From Halichondria panicea (Eukaryota; Porifera; Demospongiae; Suberitida; Halichondriidae): 64,000 nucleotides of DNA. Where the stretch lies: the NCBI RefSeq assembly GCF_963675165.1, contig NC_087377.1:11394632-11458631 (forward strand), given 5' to 3'. The notes beneath the pieces were generated by a model. The model did no database searches. It was not told the DNA's origin and saw only the letters and a program-made list of their open reading frames with translations. Within the stretch, counting starts at the first letter, position 1; each line of letters starts with the position of its first letter. A program made the position numbers and the translations under genes. This document shows positions 22,654 through 34,214 of the stretch, piece after piece.

Positions 22654-23027
22654 CAGTAGACTCGGCTCTCTGAAGTACGGCCACCTCGATATACCGGCCA
22701 TTTGGCTATATGTTTACTGCACAAAACTCACCCTGAAGTACGGCCACTCGCTATTCCGTTTACCGGCCAGTACAGTGCTGGCTGTCCTAAACAAGGTTTT
22801 CAATGTAATTTTGTAGGTATATTACGGCCGGATATGACGTTTTGGGTGTGGTTTAGCAAATAAATTGGTTAAAAATAAGTGAACATTATCTTCTAGACAA
22901 GAACCGCAAAAGTAGTCATTAGGTAAGGTCGTTTTTAAGCCGCGGCTATTTCCTGAGCTGAGGCCACCTAGCTGTTCGGGCCAAGCTGCATGGTCCCAAG
23001 GGTGACCGGATTAACGAGAGTCTACTG
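22654..23027. mobile_element. Tigger/pogo-like MITE (AGTAGACTC ends)
   Basis: Ends CAGTAGACTC and GAGTCTACTG flanked by TA, with internal repeats of CTGAAGTACGGCCAC and TACCGGCCA. Related copies form a palindromic pair at 32325-33030. Non-coding. Confidence 0.7.
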
Positions 23028-23435
23028 TATTATGGAGGGTGATTAGTGCCAAAATGTTACTTTTTATTTGAACGGTGAATATTTAAATTTGGCCCTCAAG
23101 TTGTGTACCCAAATATCATTTATCACCACCCAGATATGCTTTTAATGCACAAAAATAGTTCCTTTAATAGACTAAATAGTATAATAATACCCAAATAATT
23201 ATCAATACCCAAAAATAATTATAGTACCCAAAATATACCCAAATTAATAATGTCAATCCCAAATGTAGTAGTAACCTAGCCTATGTCAGGATTTGTCTTT
23301 GCTGCAACTATAGTTGCAGCCCAATCAGATTGCAGCATTTCTACTGTGGTCTGTGTCACGTCCGGTTGCGCAACCTCAAGCAAGGTAAAATTGGTTAACA
23401 CCACTTCAGAATAATTAAATGATTATTCATATAAA

Positions 23436-23681
23436 GGGGGGACAGGTTTCAGCCCATCGAGCATTCGTTCTGCTGCAGAAAATCATGCAGCACCAATCAG
23501 ATTGTATAGTTCTTACGTAATGCATTCCTTGGCTTCCCAGCCTCTCCCCTTCTCTAGCTCTGCAGCAAGCTGAGCTCTGTGCCACAGACTGTGGTTAGAA
23601 GCGTGGCTAATATTAACTATATTCATAGTTAGTACGGGAACAGCAGAACGAATGCTAGATAGGGCTGAAACCCGTCCCCCC
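23436..23681. mobile_element. Foldback element
   Basis: Inverted arms of about 42 bp (GACAGGTTTCAGCCCATC, GCATTCGTTCTGCTG) at 23436-23475 and 23640-23681. No frame of note; the frame across it (23513-23710) has no domain. Confidence 0.65.
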
Positions 23682-23756
23682 ATTTTATGGCTGGGGACGG
23701 GCACGCCCATCTAGCTCGGGAGCTAATCTATCCATTTGATGCAACATTTGCGATAA

Positions 23757-24575
23757 GCCTCGATCCTAGACTCGCCAGCCAGCCCTTCCTCGGGGTAAGG
23801 GACTGGTGGATTGCCTATCTGAGAGTTGTGCCGGTGGAATTTTAATGAGTTGCATGACATCATGTATGACATCATCATGTGGTTTGTAATGTCTGATATG
23901 CGTGGGTTGCAAATAGCTACACAATTACAAATAAGCTCCCCTTGCTTAGTTTGTTGCAGAGAAACCAAGAAACATTGAGACTGGTGGTAGAAGGCTACTG
24001 TCAAGCCCTTTCCATCCCCAGACTGGAAAGATTTTCTCCAATGTAAGACAAGTGGTGCAAATCAACTAAAGTCACTGGAGGATTTGTTTCAATTGCAGCT
24101 TGATTGATAAGCTCTGCTTGGTCGCTTAATCTTGCACTAGCACAGTCTTGCCCATCCATTATTTTGTTATTACCGTATAGCGCGAAATTTTCGAGGGGCT
24201 TAATTTTCGCGGATTTCGTGGGTTAGAATCCTACACGAAAATTAAGTCCACGAAAATTGAATTACCTGCTATAGCATGCATAGATTTAAAGGCGTGGCTT
24301 CCGGTAAGCAGTCATTCCGCGAACATTGTGCAACGAAATAGCTTTTAGAGGCTAATCCACGAAATATAAGTGCCTCGAAAATTTCGCGCTATACGGTATC
24401 ATGCATTCTACCACAAACAAATTAGCTAAGCATACTGTGGGCGTAAGAATGTCACATGACATTGATACTGCACCCTGATTGGTCATTACCAGATTCAGAT
24501 AACGGCACAACTCTCAGATAGGCAATCCACCAGTCCCTACCCCGAGGAAGGGCTGGCTGGCGAGCTACCTCGATC
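23757..24575. mobile_element. TIR element with a nested MITE
   Basis: Inverted arms of about 75 bp at 23757-23832 and 24503-24575 (GCCAGCCAGCCCTTCCTCGG inverted). Its interior contains the separate 228-bp foldback element at 24171-24398. Confidence 0.7.
24171..24398. mobile_element. Foldback MITE with TACCGTATAGCG ends
   Basis: Inverted ends TACCGTATAGCGCGAAATTT, nested inside the 23757-24575 element. A diverged relative is at 62888-63096. Confidence 0.8.
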
Positions 24576-25195
24576 CCAGGCTGATCCGTCTCCAATTGAA
24601 CGCTAGGTCGCCTCCTCGGCCTGGTATTGATTGTATCTGGGCGTGACCGGAAACTGGTAAGTATCAAGAGGAATGCTTGTAAAATCTTCATTTCATCACA
24701 GTTGGCTAAAAATAATAATATTAATGACACTAGAAATTAATACTCTGTAGAGTGCACAGCAGTACTGCGTCTATAATAAATGCAGATGTTTAGAAGCGAA
24801 GATCTCAAACAGGAGCTTCCAGAAAGACTTAATAAATACTGCGTTGGATATGCCTGCTAGGCCTTCAGGTGGCATAACAAAGATTGTGTGTTCACAGTGC
24901 ATCAAGAGACAGTAGAATCCTGACGTCACTGGTCAGGATAGCAACCACAAGTGTTGAAAGAGCCATTCCATGTCAGTAGTTTTAGTGCAGGTAGTTCTAT
25001 AAGATCGGCCCCATGGGAAGGACACGAGTGGCACTGGGCATCCTCTTTCAATGTGTTCGCACCCATCAGCTAGGAGGAGTACGACAGGGGTTGGAGGGGA
25101 AGGTTCCATTTTGCTCCTGTATACAAATTAGTATGAACTTAAATTCACCATTCCACTATACATTTTATAACTCACAGTGATGGTCCACACAAAAC
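24576..25195. other. Repeat-derived non-coding DNA
   Basis: Includes GATCCGTCTCCAATTGAACG to TGGGCGTG (24586-24647), whose inverted copy lies at 31537-31600. No gene recognised. Confidence 0.35.
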
Positions 25196-25244
25196 TAGCC
25201 TCGATCCCAGGCCGCACTTCCTTGAAGGCCGGTGAAGGAGGCTA
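25196..25244. mobile_element. 49-bp TAGCCTCGA micro-element
   Basis: Ends TAGCCTCGATCCCAGGC and GGAGGCTA, flanked by ACACAAAAC and ACACAACAC (8 of 9 matching). Confidence 0.7.
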
Positions 25245-26340
25245 ACACAACACCAGTGCCAGTGCCGTAATGTCATATCTTGATACAGATACCAAGGATT
25301 GGACTATAGGCTATACAGTGGCGGATCCAGAGGAGGGTCCATGGAGTCCCTTGACCCCCCGTTTTGAAGTTATGCACCTATCAATGTAAATCCCCACCCA
25401 CCCCCTCACGGGAGAGGGTGGGGATTTGTAAGTCATTTGCAAAATAACTTCCTACTTGGGGGCAGGGCTTTTGTCAATCCGTATATTCAAGGATACAAGA
25501 ATCAGTATACTACAATATGTGTTTCTTCTTTTTCTTTGTGACCTCCAATGCCACATGGACTATAGCAGGTATATAGAGCTAGTGTGTATACGCATATGCA
25601 TATGCTAGTCATTGTTCTTGGATATAGGCCCTAGTTTGTGCTTAATAGTATGGAGAAGAAGGTGGTTGTGTCTACTAGTGGTAGTATAGAAGTGCACATT
25701 GTGAACCATTCTTTTTATTAATACTTTTTATTAATATTGTTGAATCCCCTGTGTGGGGGGAGAGTCGTTTGTAGTGCTATGGACATGCATTTGTACAAAG
25801 AGGTGTTCCCTGGGGGAGTGTCTTTGTAACTCCCCTATTGACAAATCCCCACCCTATCCCGTGAGGGGGGGGTGGGGATTTGCATTGATAGGTGCATTAA
25901 TTAACCAGCTAGCTATTTATCAGTTTTTGTAGCTATTGTAATTTGATTCAATGATTGTACCTGTTGTTTTGATGTATCAAATGCCAAAGGAGTGTTCAGG
26001 TTAGCCTAGGCTAGCGCTAGCTAGTTGACTGTTCGTGGCAGCTAGCTCTATGCAAGTCTATTATGGAACTTCCCCTGGCTGAGTATGGGATTTTCCCTAG
26101 TCACGTGTGACCGGAAGTGGGCGTAACCCTAAAAATTCGCGCTGCGCGCGACTTTCACTAGGGATTGACTAAGTTCACCCAAGTTGATGAGGATCTAGTG
26201 GGTGGGTTGGCTCCACCCAACTAGTTTTTAATTACAAATATTATGCAAGGAATGACATCAGTATAAACAAAGGAGGCTCAGCTAGCTTGGTTCTTGCAGA
26301 GATAGAGTAATTACTTTACCTCTGGTTCTTGGTACATAGT

Positions 26341-27099
26341 CTAATAAGTTAAATCTACAGTTGATGTTGCTGACTGAAGCTCAGGAGCACTGTCCATTGA
26401 GGTGAGCAAGAGGTTAGAAGGGGTTACCCTATCAAAATGGCATTCCAAAGTATGAATGAGCTCTATGTGGTAGCCCTTTGGTTGTGAAAGCTGAAGGATC
26501 TTATTAAGTACTAAGTCTGAACATTTTTCTTGTTGATGAAAGTGCTCGTTTGGTCGATAGCAAATCCAATGGTAACGTTGGCTGTCTGGTTGCTTACAGA
26601 AAATGTAGATTTCTGTCTTCAACAAGTTAGCTGCTGCATAGATTTCAACTTGCGTACCCCAGTAGCCAATAGCTTCCATTTTCTTGCAGTGAGCCTCAAG
26701 GGTACCATCAAATACATATCTTTGAAATAAATGGCTGCTTTCTCGTGTGTGTCGGATAAGCATTTGTCGGACTGTATGGTGAAATTTGTCATGGCCCAAG
26801 ATCTCTTTGGAAAGTGCTCTAAACAGACAATTTCCATCAGCTTGAATGTAGTCAATTCTCCGTTGTTTTCCCAGCATATTCTGAAATAGTTTATATCCTT
26901 CTGTGTTCGGTGCAGGATTAATAATGCATCTTGTTTCGTGTATATGATCTGCTGTCTTTTCACTTCCCAACAGAGACAGTGAAAGCTGGCGTCTGTAACT
27001 CCGTACCATTACCTCATGTGTTGAGTAAAGCCCACCTGAACTTGGAACATATTGCGGAGGGACAGGAATATCTGCAAAATCTGCATTGGGTAGCTTCAC
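26341..27099 (-). CDS. OTU-family cysteine protease domain of the MULE
   Basis: A 252-codon open stretch with the OTU signature: DGNCLFRALS (catalytic Cys), WGTQVEIYAAANLL and the C-terminal His region ECHFD. OTU enzymes cleave ubiquitin chains, and OTU domains are carried by many eukaryotic transposons, where the substrate is unknown. The protein likely continues from the CXXC exon by splicing (short extension near 27217-27014), so the ATG at 27099 need not be used. All three active-site blocks are present, making it the best-preserved part of the element. Confidence 0.75.
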   Translation of the reverse strand: MKLPNADFADIPVPPQYVPSSGGLYSTHEVMVRSYRRQLSLSLLGSEKTADHIHETRCIINPAPNTEGYKLFQNMLGKQRRIDYIQADGNCLFRALSKEILGHDKFHHTVRQMLIRHTRESSHLFQRYVFDGTLEAHCKKMEAIGYWGTQVEIYAAANLLKTEIYIFCKQPDSQRYHWICYRPNEHFHQQEKCSDLVLNKILQLSQPKGYHIELIHTLECHFDRVTPSNLLLTSMDSAPELQSATSTVDLTY

Positions 27100-27291
27100 A
27101 AATCCCGGGCAAGACCTGAAATAACCCTATTGAAGGTATATAAGAGTGCGACAACAGAATCAGTGCTATACGTACATCACAAAATTCCTTTTCTGATACT
27201 TTCCCCTTTTCTTGCACTTCAAGTTGTGGTGTTGAAGCTGCACCTGTATAAATAATTATTGTCTCTATGCGATTACAAATGTGGTATATGA

Positions 27292-28080
27292 TTATATGGT
27301 ACCCCCCCTTACCACTAAAATGGTGTATAGTCTTGAAATAACATTTGCCACATCAGCTTCTGCTTTTGCAGTACGAATGCACTTGCGTTTGATGCAGCAC
27401 TGTTTCTTAATTCCTGCATGGTCCACCATTCTTAGGCTTGTCCAAACAAAACTTACATTGATTGCAGTCTGTACTAATGCATCCTGGACACTGTTCACAC
27501 CGTCTTTGCCTCTTCCGACCTGCCATATAAAGTGTAAAGTTGTGTGGTGTAAAGTAGTCAGGTGTACTTTTTGAATCACTATGAATGGTTTGTGTTTTAC
27601 TGGATAGTTGTTCTGGCACTTGCTTTGTCTTTACCCTCTGCATGAACTCATTTCGTGACTCTGACACTTCTTGTGCAATCTTAAAGTATATGACACACAT
27701 ATATAATTATGGCCTTGTAAAATAATTATAATAGTCCTCACCTTTTTGTACCTTAGTGCTTTGTTCCCTACACGGCTTTTAAAATGCCAGTCCTTTTTTT
27801 TGTGGTGGGTCTTTGAATGCACGGATAGAGAGGAATATTTAAGGGATTTTTGGTGCAGTTTTTTGGTGCAGTTTCTTGTACTTTTGTGATATCTTCTTTG
27901 CTGAATGGGTAACGAGGGCAGGTCTTAAAAGTAAACCTCCTTCATGTGGCAACATTCCTCTGAACTTAGCCTCCACATCTTTAAGCATTTGATCAAGGTG
28001 CCGTAGCTTTGTGCTGTCAGTGCAGCTGTATGACAGAGACTCTACCACTTTTAGTGTAGTCAGAACTTGTTGTCGTGTTT
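27292..28080 (-). pseudogene. MULE continuation with CXXC zinc finger
   Basis: The exon around 28048-27840 (ESLSYSCTDSTKLRHLDQML) has no recognised fold. The 27700-27292 stretch carries a CXXC-type zinc finger of the kind that binds unmethylated CpG: RKRQRRCEQCPGC, CNQCKFCLDKPKNGG and, one base out of frame, KKQCCIKRKC. The frameshift lies near 27405-27415. A CXXC domain in a MULE suggests that target choice or regulation responds to CpG methylation; this is inference. Confidence 0.75.
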
Positions 28081-28152
28081 TTTGAGTAGAAACAGAATGC
28101 TATATATAATATAAGCATGAAGTATATAATTATACATATACATGATTTGTAG

Positions 28153-28829
28153 TTAAATCAAAATACTCACCTCATGTTGGGGAATGTCATCTGTAATCGT
28201 TTTTTCTTCTTCACTCAGGTAAGCAGATGCAATGCTAACTGGAGCGTCACTATTGGATAGAGGAGCTGAGTCAGCAGTAATATATTCATTCTTAAGGTAG
28301 TCCTTTGGTAAGCTCATCCATCCCCAGTTTGGAAATTTTTCAAACACTGCAAAAAAGTGTTTGCAAGGTATGTGCCAGCGTGTCCAATCTTTGCAAGAGC
28401 ACTGTGGCATGTTTTCGTCGTTTGTGAACTCAAGTGTATGTTGCTTTCCCGAGGTAGTCTTAACTGTGAATTGACCTTTCGTACCATTTTGTTCAATTGA
28501 CGCTTTAGGGAATTTTTCAGCTTTTCTGATTCGGGTCAAACAGTGCAGAATTACTGACCTAGGCCGGCCTCTCAAATACTCAGGAACAAACTCGTTGTAT
28601 GATCTGTACGAATCTGACATAGCAAAGTTGTCTTTCTGATACTTCTGTAGCATGCATGCTGGGCAAAAACTCTTCTACCAAAATTGTTACTAGATGTGAT
28701 AGCGTTGTATTTTTTCCCTTTGGTAAATAGTTGTATTTCAATGTTTTGTTCATTAATTGCTTCAACCCCATTGTTGGTGTTTACAGCGGCATGGTAACAA
28801 TCATCCCTATAAACTCTGGCCCATAGCTG
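28153..28829 (-). pseudogene. MULE continuation with SWIM zinc finger
   Basis: An exon starting near 28829 (acceptor CATTACAG) reads WARVYRDD and NTNNGVEA, then shifts frame at least twice through LKYNYLPKGK and EEFLPSMHA before settling in the frame that gives YNEFVPEYLRGRPRSV. It ends with a SWIM zinc finger, CSCKDWTRWHIPCKHFFAV (C-x-C...C-x-H), typical of MULE transposases and thought to bind DNA or protein. The frame breaks make it a pseudogene. Confidence 0.75.
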
Positions 28830-28946
28830 TAATGGGATCAAAAGTACAGTCACATCATAATAATCATAATACAACCGTTTTTATTTTCTCGTACCACTCA
28901 GAATAATTATATGCAATAATTATTATGTGACAGACGTACAATATTA

Positions 28947-29121
28947 CAGTGGAACCCCTCTATAACGGACACCTTTGGGGAACAATGTTTTGGCCTTTAT
29001 ACAGAGGTGGCCTTTGTTGAGAGGTTGTTTTACACAAACTGTTCATTTGGGACCTGGGTGCCTGGCCGTTATATAGCAACTGGCCTTTATTCAGAGGTGG
29101 TTGTTAAAGGAGGTTCCACTG
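28947..29121. mobile_element. Pogo/Tigger-like MITE, copy 2
   Basis: 175 bp, ends CAGTGGAACC and GGTTCCACTG, TA on both sides. Close to the copy at 764-943. It lies in the intron just downstream of the MULE catalytic exon. Confidence 0.8.
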
Positions 29122-29135
29122 TAGACGATGCTTAC

Positions 29136-30834
29136 CTTTGGGATACTTAACCATTTTGTATTGAGCCAATCCCTCATGGTGTTTCCAGATGTTGGATGGT
29201 CATCTATCGCTTTTTGATAGTAGAATTCTGAGGGTAACCCTGACACGTTTTCAGTTGGTGGAGCATTAGCACATTCCCTTAACATAGATAGAAGACATTC
29301 CTTTTCATCATTACTGAGACTATGTTTGTGATTATTTGTCCACCTCTCCCATGCTTGTTCGCGATGAAAATCACATAAATATATTTGTACACCTGGAAAG
29401 GTCTGTTTAAGAGCCAGAAGTTCAGCCTCCAAATAATCGGTCATGAAAAATTTGGGGTTCCACTTAGGATTCCATTTATGTAACAGTTGTAAGGCCTCAG
29501 ATACATGTTGAGCCGTTTCAGACTGAGTAATAAACTCACCAACCACACTGTACCCTACATTCGTTTTGACACAAATAAAAAATAAGGCCAAGTCGTAACG
29601 TGTGGTTTTATACGTTGCATCTTTATATTGTTCCCATAACGTTCCAGTAACTTTTTGCCATTGTGTTTGGTGTACATACAGGAAACTTTGAGAGCATTGC
29701 TTGTGAGATCCTAAAACCTCACACCAGTCATCATCACCTCCAGAGTTTCCTTGAAACCCTTTGGTTAATGTGTCTTCCTTTTTGTTTTCCTCTTTAGGTA
29801 CTTCTTCTGATGATTGATGGTGCGTTTCAGAATCTTCAGACGAGATGTAAGGGCGAAAGAAAAAGGTACTTTCCCTGTCATGTTCTTCCCATTCTTTAAT
29901 TTTGAGTCTCAAGTTTTCTTGATCAAATTTTGAGAGCTCTAGTGCTCTCTTTGCTCGATACACATGATTTTTGATATCAACATTGTTAGGATAAAATGCT
30001 CTGTCATGGGCTTGTGGTTTGAATCCAAGCTCTCTACTAATTTGGTTGTCTGTGTAGTACTTCAAGAGCTTTTTTACCTCGTGTACATCAGTAATATTAG
30101 CTGACACTAGCTTTGAAATTTTTGATAGTAGCAAGGGGTGTACTTTCTGTGCAAATGCAATATCTGCTCCAATCAGGTGGCTGCTGTGTGCTTCATTCGT
30201 AGGAAGCGATACGAAGTATTTTGTTTGTTTTTTCGGGGTACCTGTAGCCAATTCATTCCTTAATTTTCCCAATTTACCTTCACGTAGTAGCCGTAACTTC
30301 CATGGACTGAGCCCTTCTTTTTCCTGCTTTGTGATCTGATAGTCGGGATACAGTGTATATTTAATAGTTTGAATGTGTGCACAACACCCAATTTTTCTTG
30401 TGCCTTGTAGTCGTAGCCGAGCATGTTTGCACTCTTTCTTTCGAAAGTAGTGTTGACCATATTGGCAATCTAAAGTTGTTGTTTGTCAACAGAAAAAGGC
30501 GTATCTTTAAAGTTGACTGCATTTTTCTTCTCCCAGAAAATCTTCGCCGCCTGACTGCTACAAGCAGGGACCTCCTGCAGAGTGAAAGACTCTTACATTA
30601 ATTATACTACTCTGTTTATTGTCTCAAGTTTGTTTATTGTATTATTACCTTATTTTCCTTTTCTTGTGTTTTTTGAGCAGTGCTAGTGGACCGTCGAATA
30701 CCAAATGTTGATACTGTGTATGCTTGGTGCTGCTGTCTCAACACGTCCAAGACTGTGTCATCAACGTAACCTTCATAGTATAGGCCAACTCTCCTCAGGT
30801 TGTGTTCTCCAACCCACTGTGGTGCTGCATCCAT
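29136..30834 (-). pseudogene. MULE transposase, N-terminal and catalytic part
   Basis: The first exon (30834 to about 30649) starts with ATG and ends at a GTAATA donor. A second coding stretch around 30578-30300 holds a zinc-binding-like block (DCQYGQHYFRKKECKHARL), interrupted by a frame change near 30470. The long frame from about 30300 to 29136 contains the DDE domain: DATYKTTRYDLALFFI (first Asp), FFMTDYLEAE (second Asp), and the MULE signature CDFHREQAWERW. It ends at a donor (GGTAAGC) at 29136. Catalysis would be cut-and-paste DNA transposition. Frame breaks before and after this exon indicate that the copy is dead. It continues into the SWIM, CXXC and OTU portions. Confidence 0.75.
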
Positions 30835-31044
30835 AGCTAGCTAGCATGCAGTAATGATAGATCTACACGTACACACGTGTACCATGTGCATTTATTAAAT
30901 CAAGTTTCCCTCGCAAATACCGCGGTAAATGACATTAGGATCACGTGCTCCTCATCAACTTAGGTGAACTTAGTCTATCCCACTTTCACTACTCGCGCTG
31001 CTGGAACCCCCCCTTTCATTTTTCCTGGATCCGCCACTGCTATA

Positions 31045-32324
31045 GTGTACAATTTCCAATGATGAAAGGGTATTATCGCTCACCTTGACAATACATCCCA
31101 GGCCCAGCCACTTGTGGACACCCCTGAGCATAGTATATACAAGATATCGATGGCCAGAGTCTGAGGATAGACTCTACCAAGTGTATTTGGCAATCAATGG
31201 TCTAATCAAGCGCTTGTATTAAATTGTGTAGTCAATCAAAGGTAGCCAACTGATAGCAGAAACTTGAGAACCTAGGTCTGTTCTTTCACAAGAGTGATGC
31301 TCCTTCTTCCTTCGCACAAGACAGCTCCTCACACTCTAGCTAAGCCTATATCTATGACAAACTAAACTTGCAAAGAATAGACCTCCTATGACACGGAGTT
31401 CTTTGTGATTTAACGGTGATTTTACGGAGTAAGTATGCTTACATACACTATTAGTGTTTCTATTCGCTCCACCTTGCTCAGGTATTCGCTCTTTTCGAGC
31501 GAATATCTGAGCAACCACAGCACATGCCCAGATACACGCCCAGATACAATCAATAACAGGCCGAGGAAGCGACCTAGCGTTCAATTGGAGACGAATCGAG
31601 GCTACATTTGCGATAGACCAGTGGGTGCAGTCTTGTCTAGTGATGACTTTTGTCAGTAATTTTCCATGACACTGATGTAGAACCATAGCAATCTATCTAG
31701 ACGTATCATGTATGTCTATGCAATTCTTATGGATCATGTAATCAATCATGTAATCATCAGTAAAGAAGGTGAGAAGTAATAAATTCAGTTGATAAATGAT
31801 ACACATGCAGGCTACAATATACATGTCTACGTTGTTCTACCAGAGATTATCTCTGTTTCTACTATAGATTTTAGTTCTATACATTAGTAATATGTACATG
31901 CAGCATCTGAGATCTTGAGTGAAAATTTAGTTTAGTGTACGAGTGTCTGATGATTTTGATAAAATTAATTGGCTTCCTTCCAGTTTTGTAGCATCTTGCA
32001 GTATATACATGTTCCTGTGGCGAACCATCCTTTGCATGCAGATAAAACAAGTGGTGCTCTTTGGACATTGCACATACAATGTGCTTAAACCTTCCCAACC
32101 ACACAAAAGTCTGCTCTCCAGCTTGGGTGTTTGCAGCTGGAAATTTTTCTTTAAGAATTTTGGGGGGATACTTTTCTTTGCACTCTGGGTTGACATGATT
32201 GGGCAGGTGAAAAGAATCGATGATCTTGTAACTACGCTTCGTTCACCGGAGGTGGTAAGGGGAAAGTATTTTTGCCACATTTAATCGTGAACATTGCATG
32301 CACATGCATATTGTCATACAAGAT
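31045..32324. other. Non-coding or unrecognised
   Basis: Holds the inverted copy (31537-31608) of the repeat at 24586-24647, ending CGAATCGAGGCTA. The minus-strand frame at 31927-32280 (CFICMQRM) has no domain I recognise. Confidence 0.35.
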
Positions 32325-33030
32325 ACAGTAGTCTAGACTCTCGCTATTCCGGCTCCCTGAAGTACGGCCACCTCGATATACCGGCCATTTGGCTTGGCAC
32401 GGAATGCTAGCTATATGTTTACTGCACAAAACTCACCCTGAAGTACGGCCACTCGCTATTCCGGTTACCGGCCAGTGCTGGCTGTCCCAAACAGGGTTTT
32501 CAATGTAATTTTATACGTGTATTACGGCCGGATATGACGTTTTGGGTGTGGTTTAGCAAATAAAATTGCTTAAATAGGGAACATCATTATCCTACATTAT
32601 CCTCGAGACAAGAACCGCAAAAAGTAGTCATTAGATTCGAGGTAAGGTCGTTTTTAAGCCGCGGCTATTTCCTGAGCTGCAGCCACCTCGCTATTCCGGC
32701 CAAGCTGCATGGTCCCAAGGGTGACCAGATTAAGTAGACTCTCGTTAATCCGGTCACCCTTGGGACCATGCAGCTTGGCCGGAATAGCGAGGTGGCTGCA
32801 GCTCAGGAAATAGCCGCGACTTAAAAACGACCTTACCTCGAATCTAATGACTTTACATTGAAAACCCTGTTTGGGACAGCCAGCACTGGCCGGTAAACGG
32901 AATAGCGAGTGGCCGTACTTCAGGGTGAGTTTTGTGCAGTAAACATATAGCTAGCATTCCGTGCCAAGCCAAATGGCCGGTATATCGAGGTGGCCGTACT
33001 TCAGGGAGCCGGAATAGCGAGAGTCTACTG
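32325..33030. mobile_element. Two AGTAGACTC elements in palindromic (head-to-head) array
   Basis: 32325-32734 is a copy of the element at 22654-23027. 32735-33030 is a second copy in opposite orientation, lacking about 110 internal bases. They meet at GTAGACTCTCG, so the whole can form a long hairpin. Confidence 0.75.
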
Positions 33031-33077
33031 TACTATCAAAAGCTGAGTAAGGCAATACTAACATTTTTGGATGTTTT

Positions 33078-34169
33078 TTAGATGCCAGCAAAGCTTTTGC
33101 TAGAGTTAACCATACTACATGTACCCTGTTTAAGATGCTTATTGATAGGAACATTCCTCCCACAGTACTGCGATTTCTCTTCTCATGGTACAGGGACCAA
33201 GAACTAGTTGTTCGCTGGAATGCAGATATTTCAGCATCTTTTAATGTTTCGAATGGTGTACGTCAGGGTACATGACGTGGTGTTCTCTCTCCAATCCTTT
33301 TCACGGTTTATATTGACGAGCTCCTGCAAAGACTATCTCGACTTGGAATTGGTTACCAACTTGGTGGGCACTCTGTCTGTGCACTTGGTTATGCTGACGA
33401 TATAGCCCTTCTGGCCCCCTCACCATCTGCCATGCGTATCTTATTGAAAGAATGTGAAGCATTTGCCTCTGAATTCGATATAACTTTTAATGCCAGCAAA
33501 ACTCAGCTTATTTGTTTCAGCAATCGTTCGATGACACTACCTAACGGAGTTTTCAGGTTCAATGGAGTTGCTCTTCAGTTTACAGACATAGTGACCCACC
33601 TTGGCCACACCCTTCATCGCAAGTTGGATGACGAAGTTGATATTGCACAAGTAACTTCCGTTATGTGCAGGAAAGCTAACTACCTGCTCCATACATTTAG
33701 TGGGTGTGATATGAGAGTGAAAACTAAGCTAATTGTGACCCACTGCCTTTCACTATATGGTTGTGTTTTGTGGAGACTTGACAGTAAGAAAATTCGTGCT
33801 CTTGAAACCGCTTTTAACAATATTTTGAGGAAAATTTGGAGATTGCCTCGTCAATGTCACACAAGAATTCTCCACTGTGTTGCTGGAGTTCAGAGTTTGT
33901 TTAATAGAATACCAGATATTTTTTCGAACTTCATGTCACGTGCTTTAGCATCTAAATCCACCCTCATTAGATCAGTTTTCTCATGGGCGTCTAGCCATGC
34001 ATTCACAGCAGTCGGGGCTAACAACCTGATCAAAAGGAATTTTATTAAAGTTTATAGCAGTGACGACATGGTTTGTGCGGACTTTGTTCGGGATGTCAGG
34101 CTAGGCCGCATTTCATTCAACTCGCGTGAAGATACATCAATGATAATTAACTCTATCTGCTGCAATTGA
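33078..34169 (+). pseudogene. LINE (non-LTR) reverse transcriptase fragment
   Basis: A single frame encodes the 3' half of a reverse transcriptase: LDASKAFARVNH, GVRQG, GVLSPILFTVYIDELL, the catalytic GYADDIALLAPS, then the thumb and C-terminal region to TGA after SICCN. There is one in-frame TGA near 33274 between GVRQG and GVLSP, in an arginine-type position (CGA to TGA is plausible). The endonuclease and N-terminal RT are absent, cut at the palindromic MITE pair. 5' truncation is usual for LINE insertions. No poly-A tail was noted. Confidence 0.8.
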
Positions 34170-34214
34170 CTTTAAGTTGGACTAACTATCTTGCACTATA
34201 GTTCTATACTATTA

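Larger units (their letters stand above)
25316..31039. mobile_element. MULE-type transposon, degenerate
   Basis: Outer ends CAGTGGCGGATCCAG (25316) and CTGGATCCGCCACTG (ending 31039) are flanked by CTATA on both sides. Inner inverted repeats lie at 26140-26194 and 30949-31001 (GACTAAGTTCACC, AAGTTGATGAGGA). The cargo on the minus strand is a multidomain MULE protein (26341-30834). The outer 5-bp repeat is not the 8-10 bp expected of MULEs, so the outer and inner ends may belong to two nested elements. A pogo-like MITE (28947-29121) sits in an intron. Confidence 0.7.
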
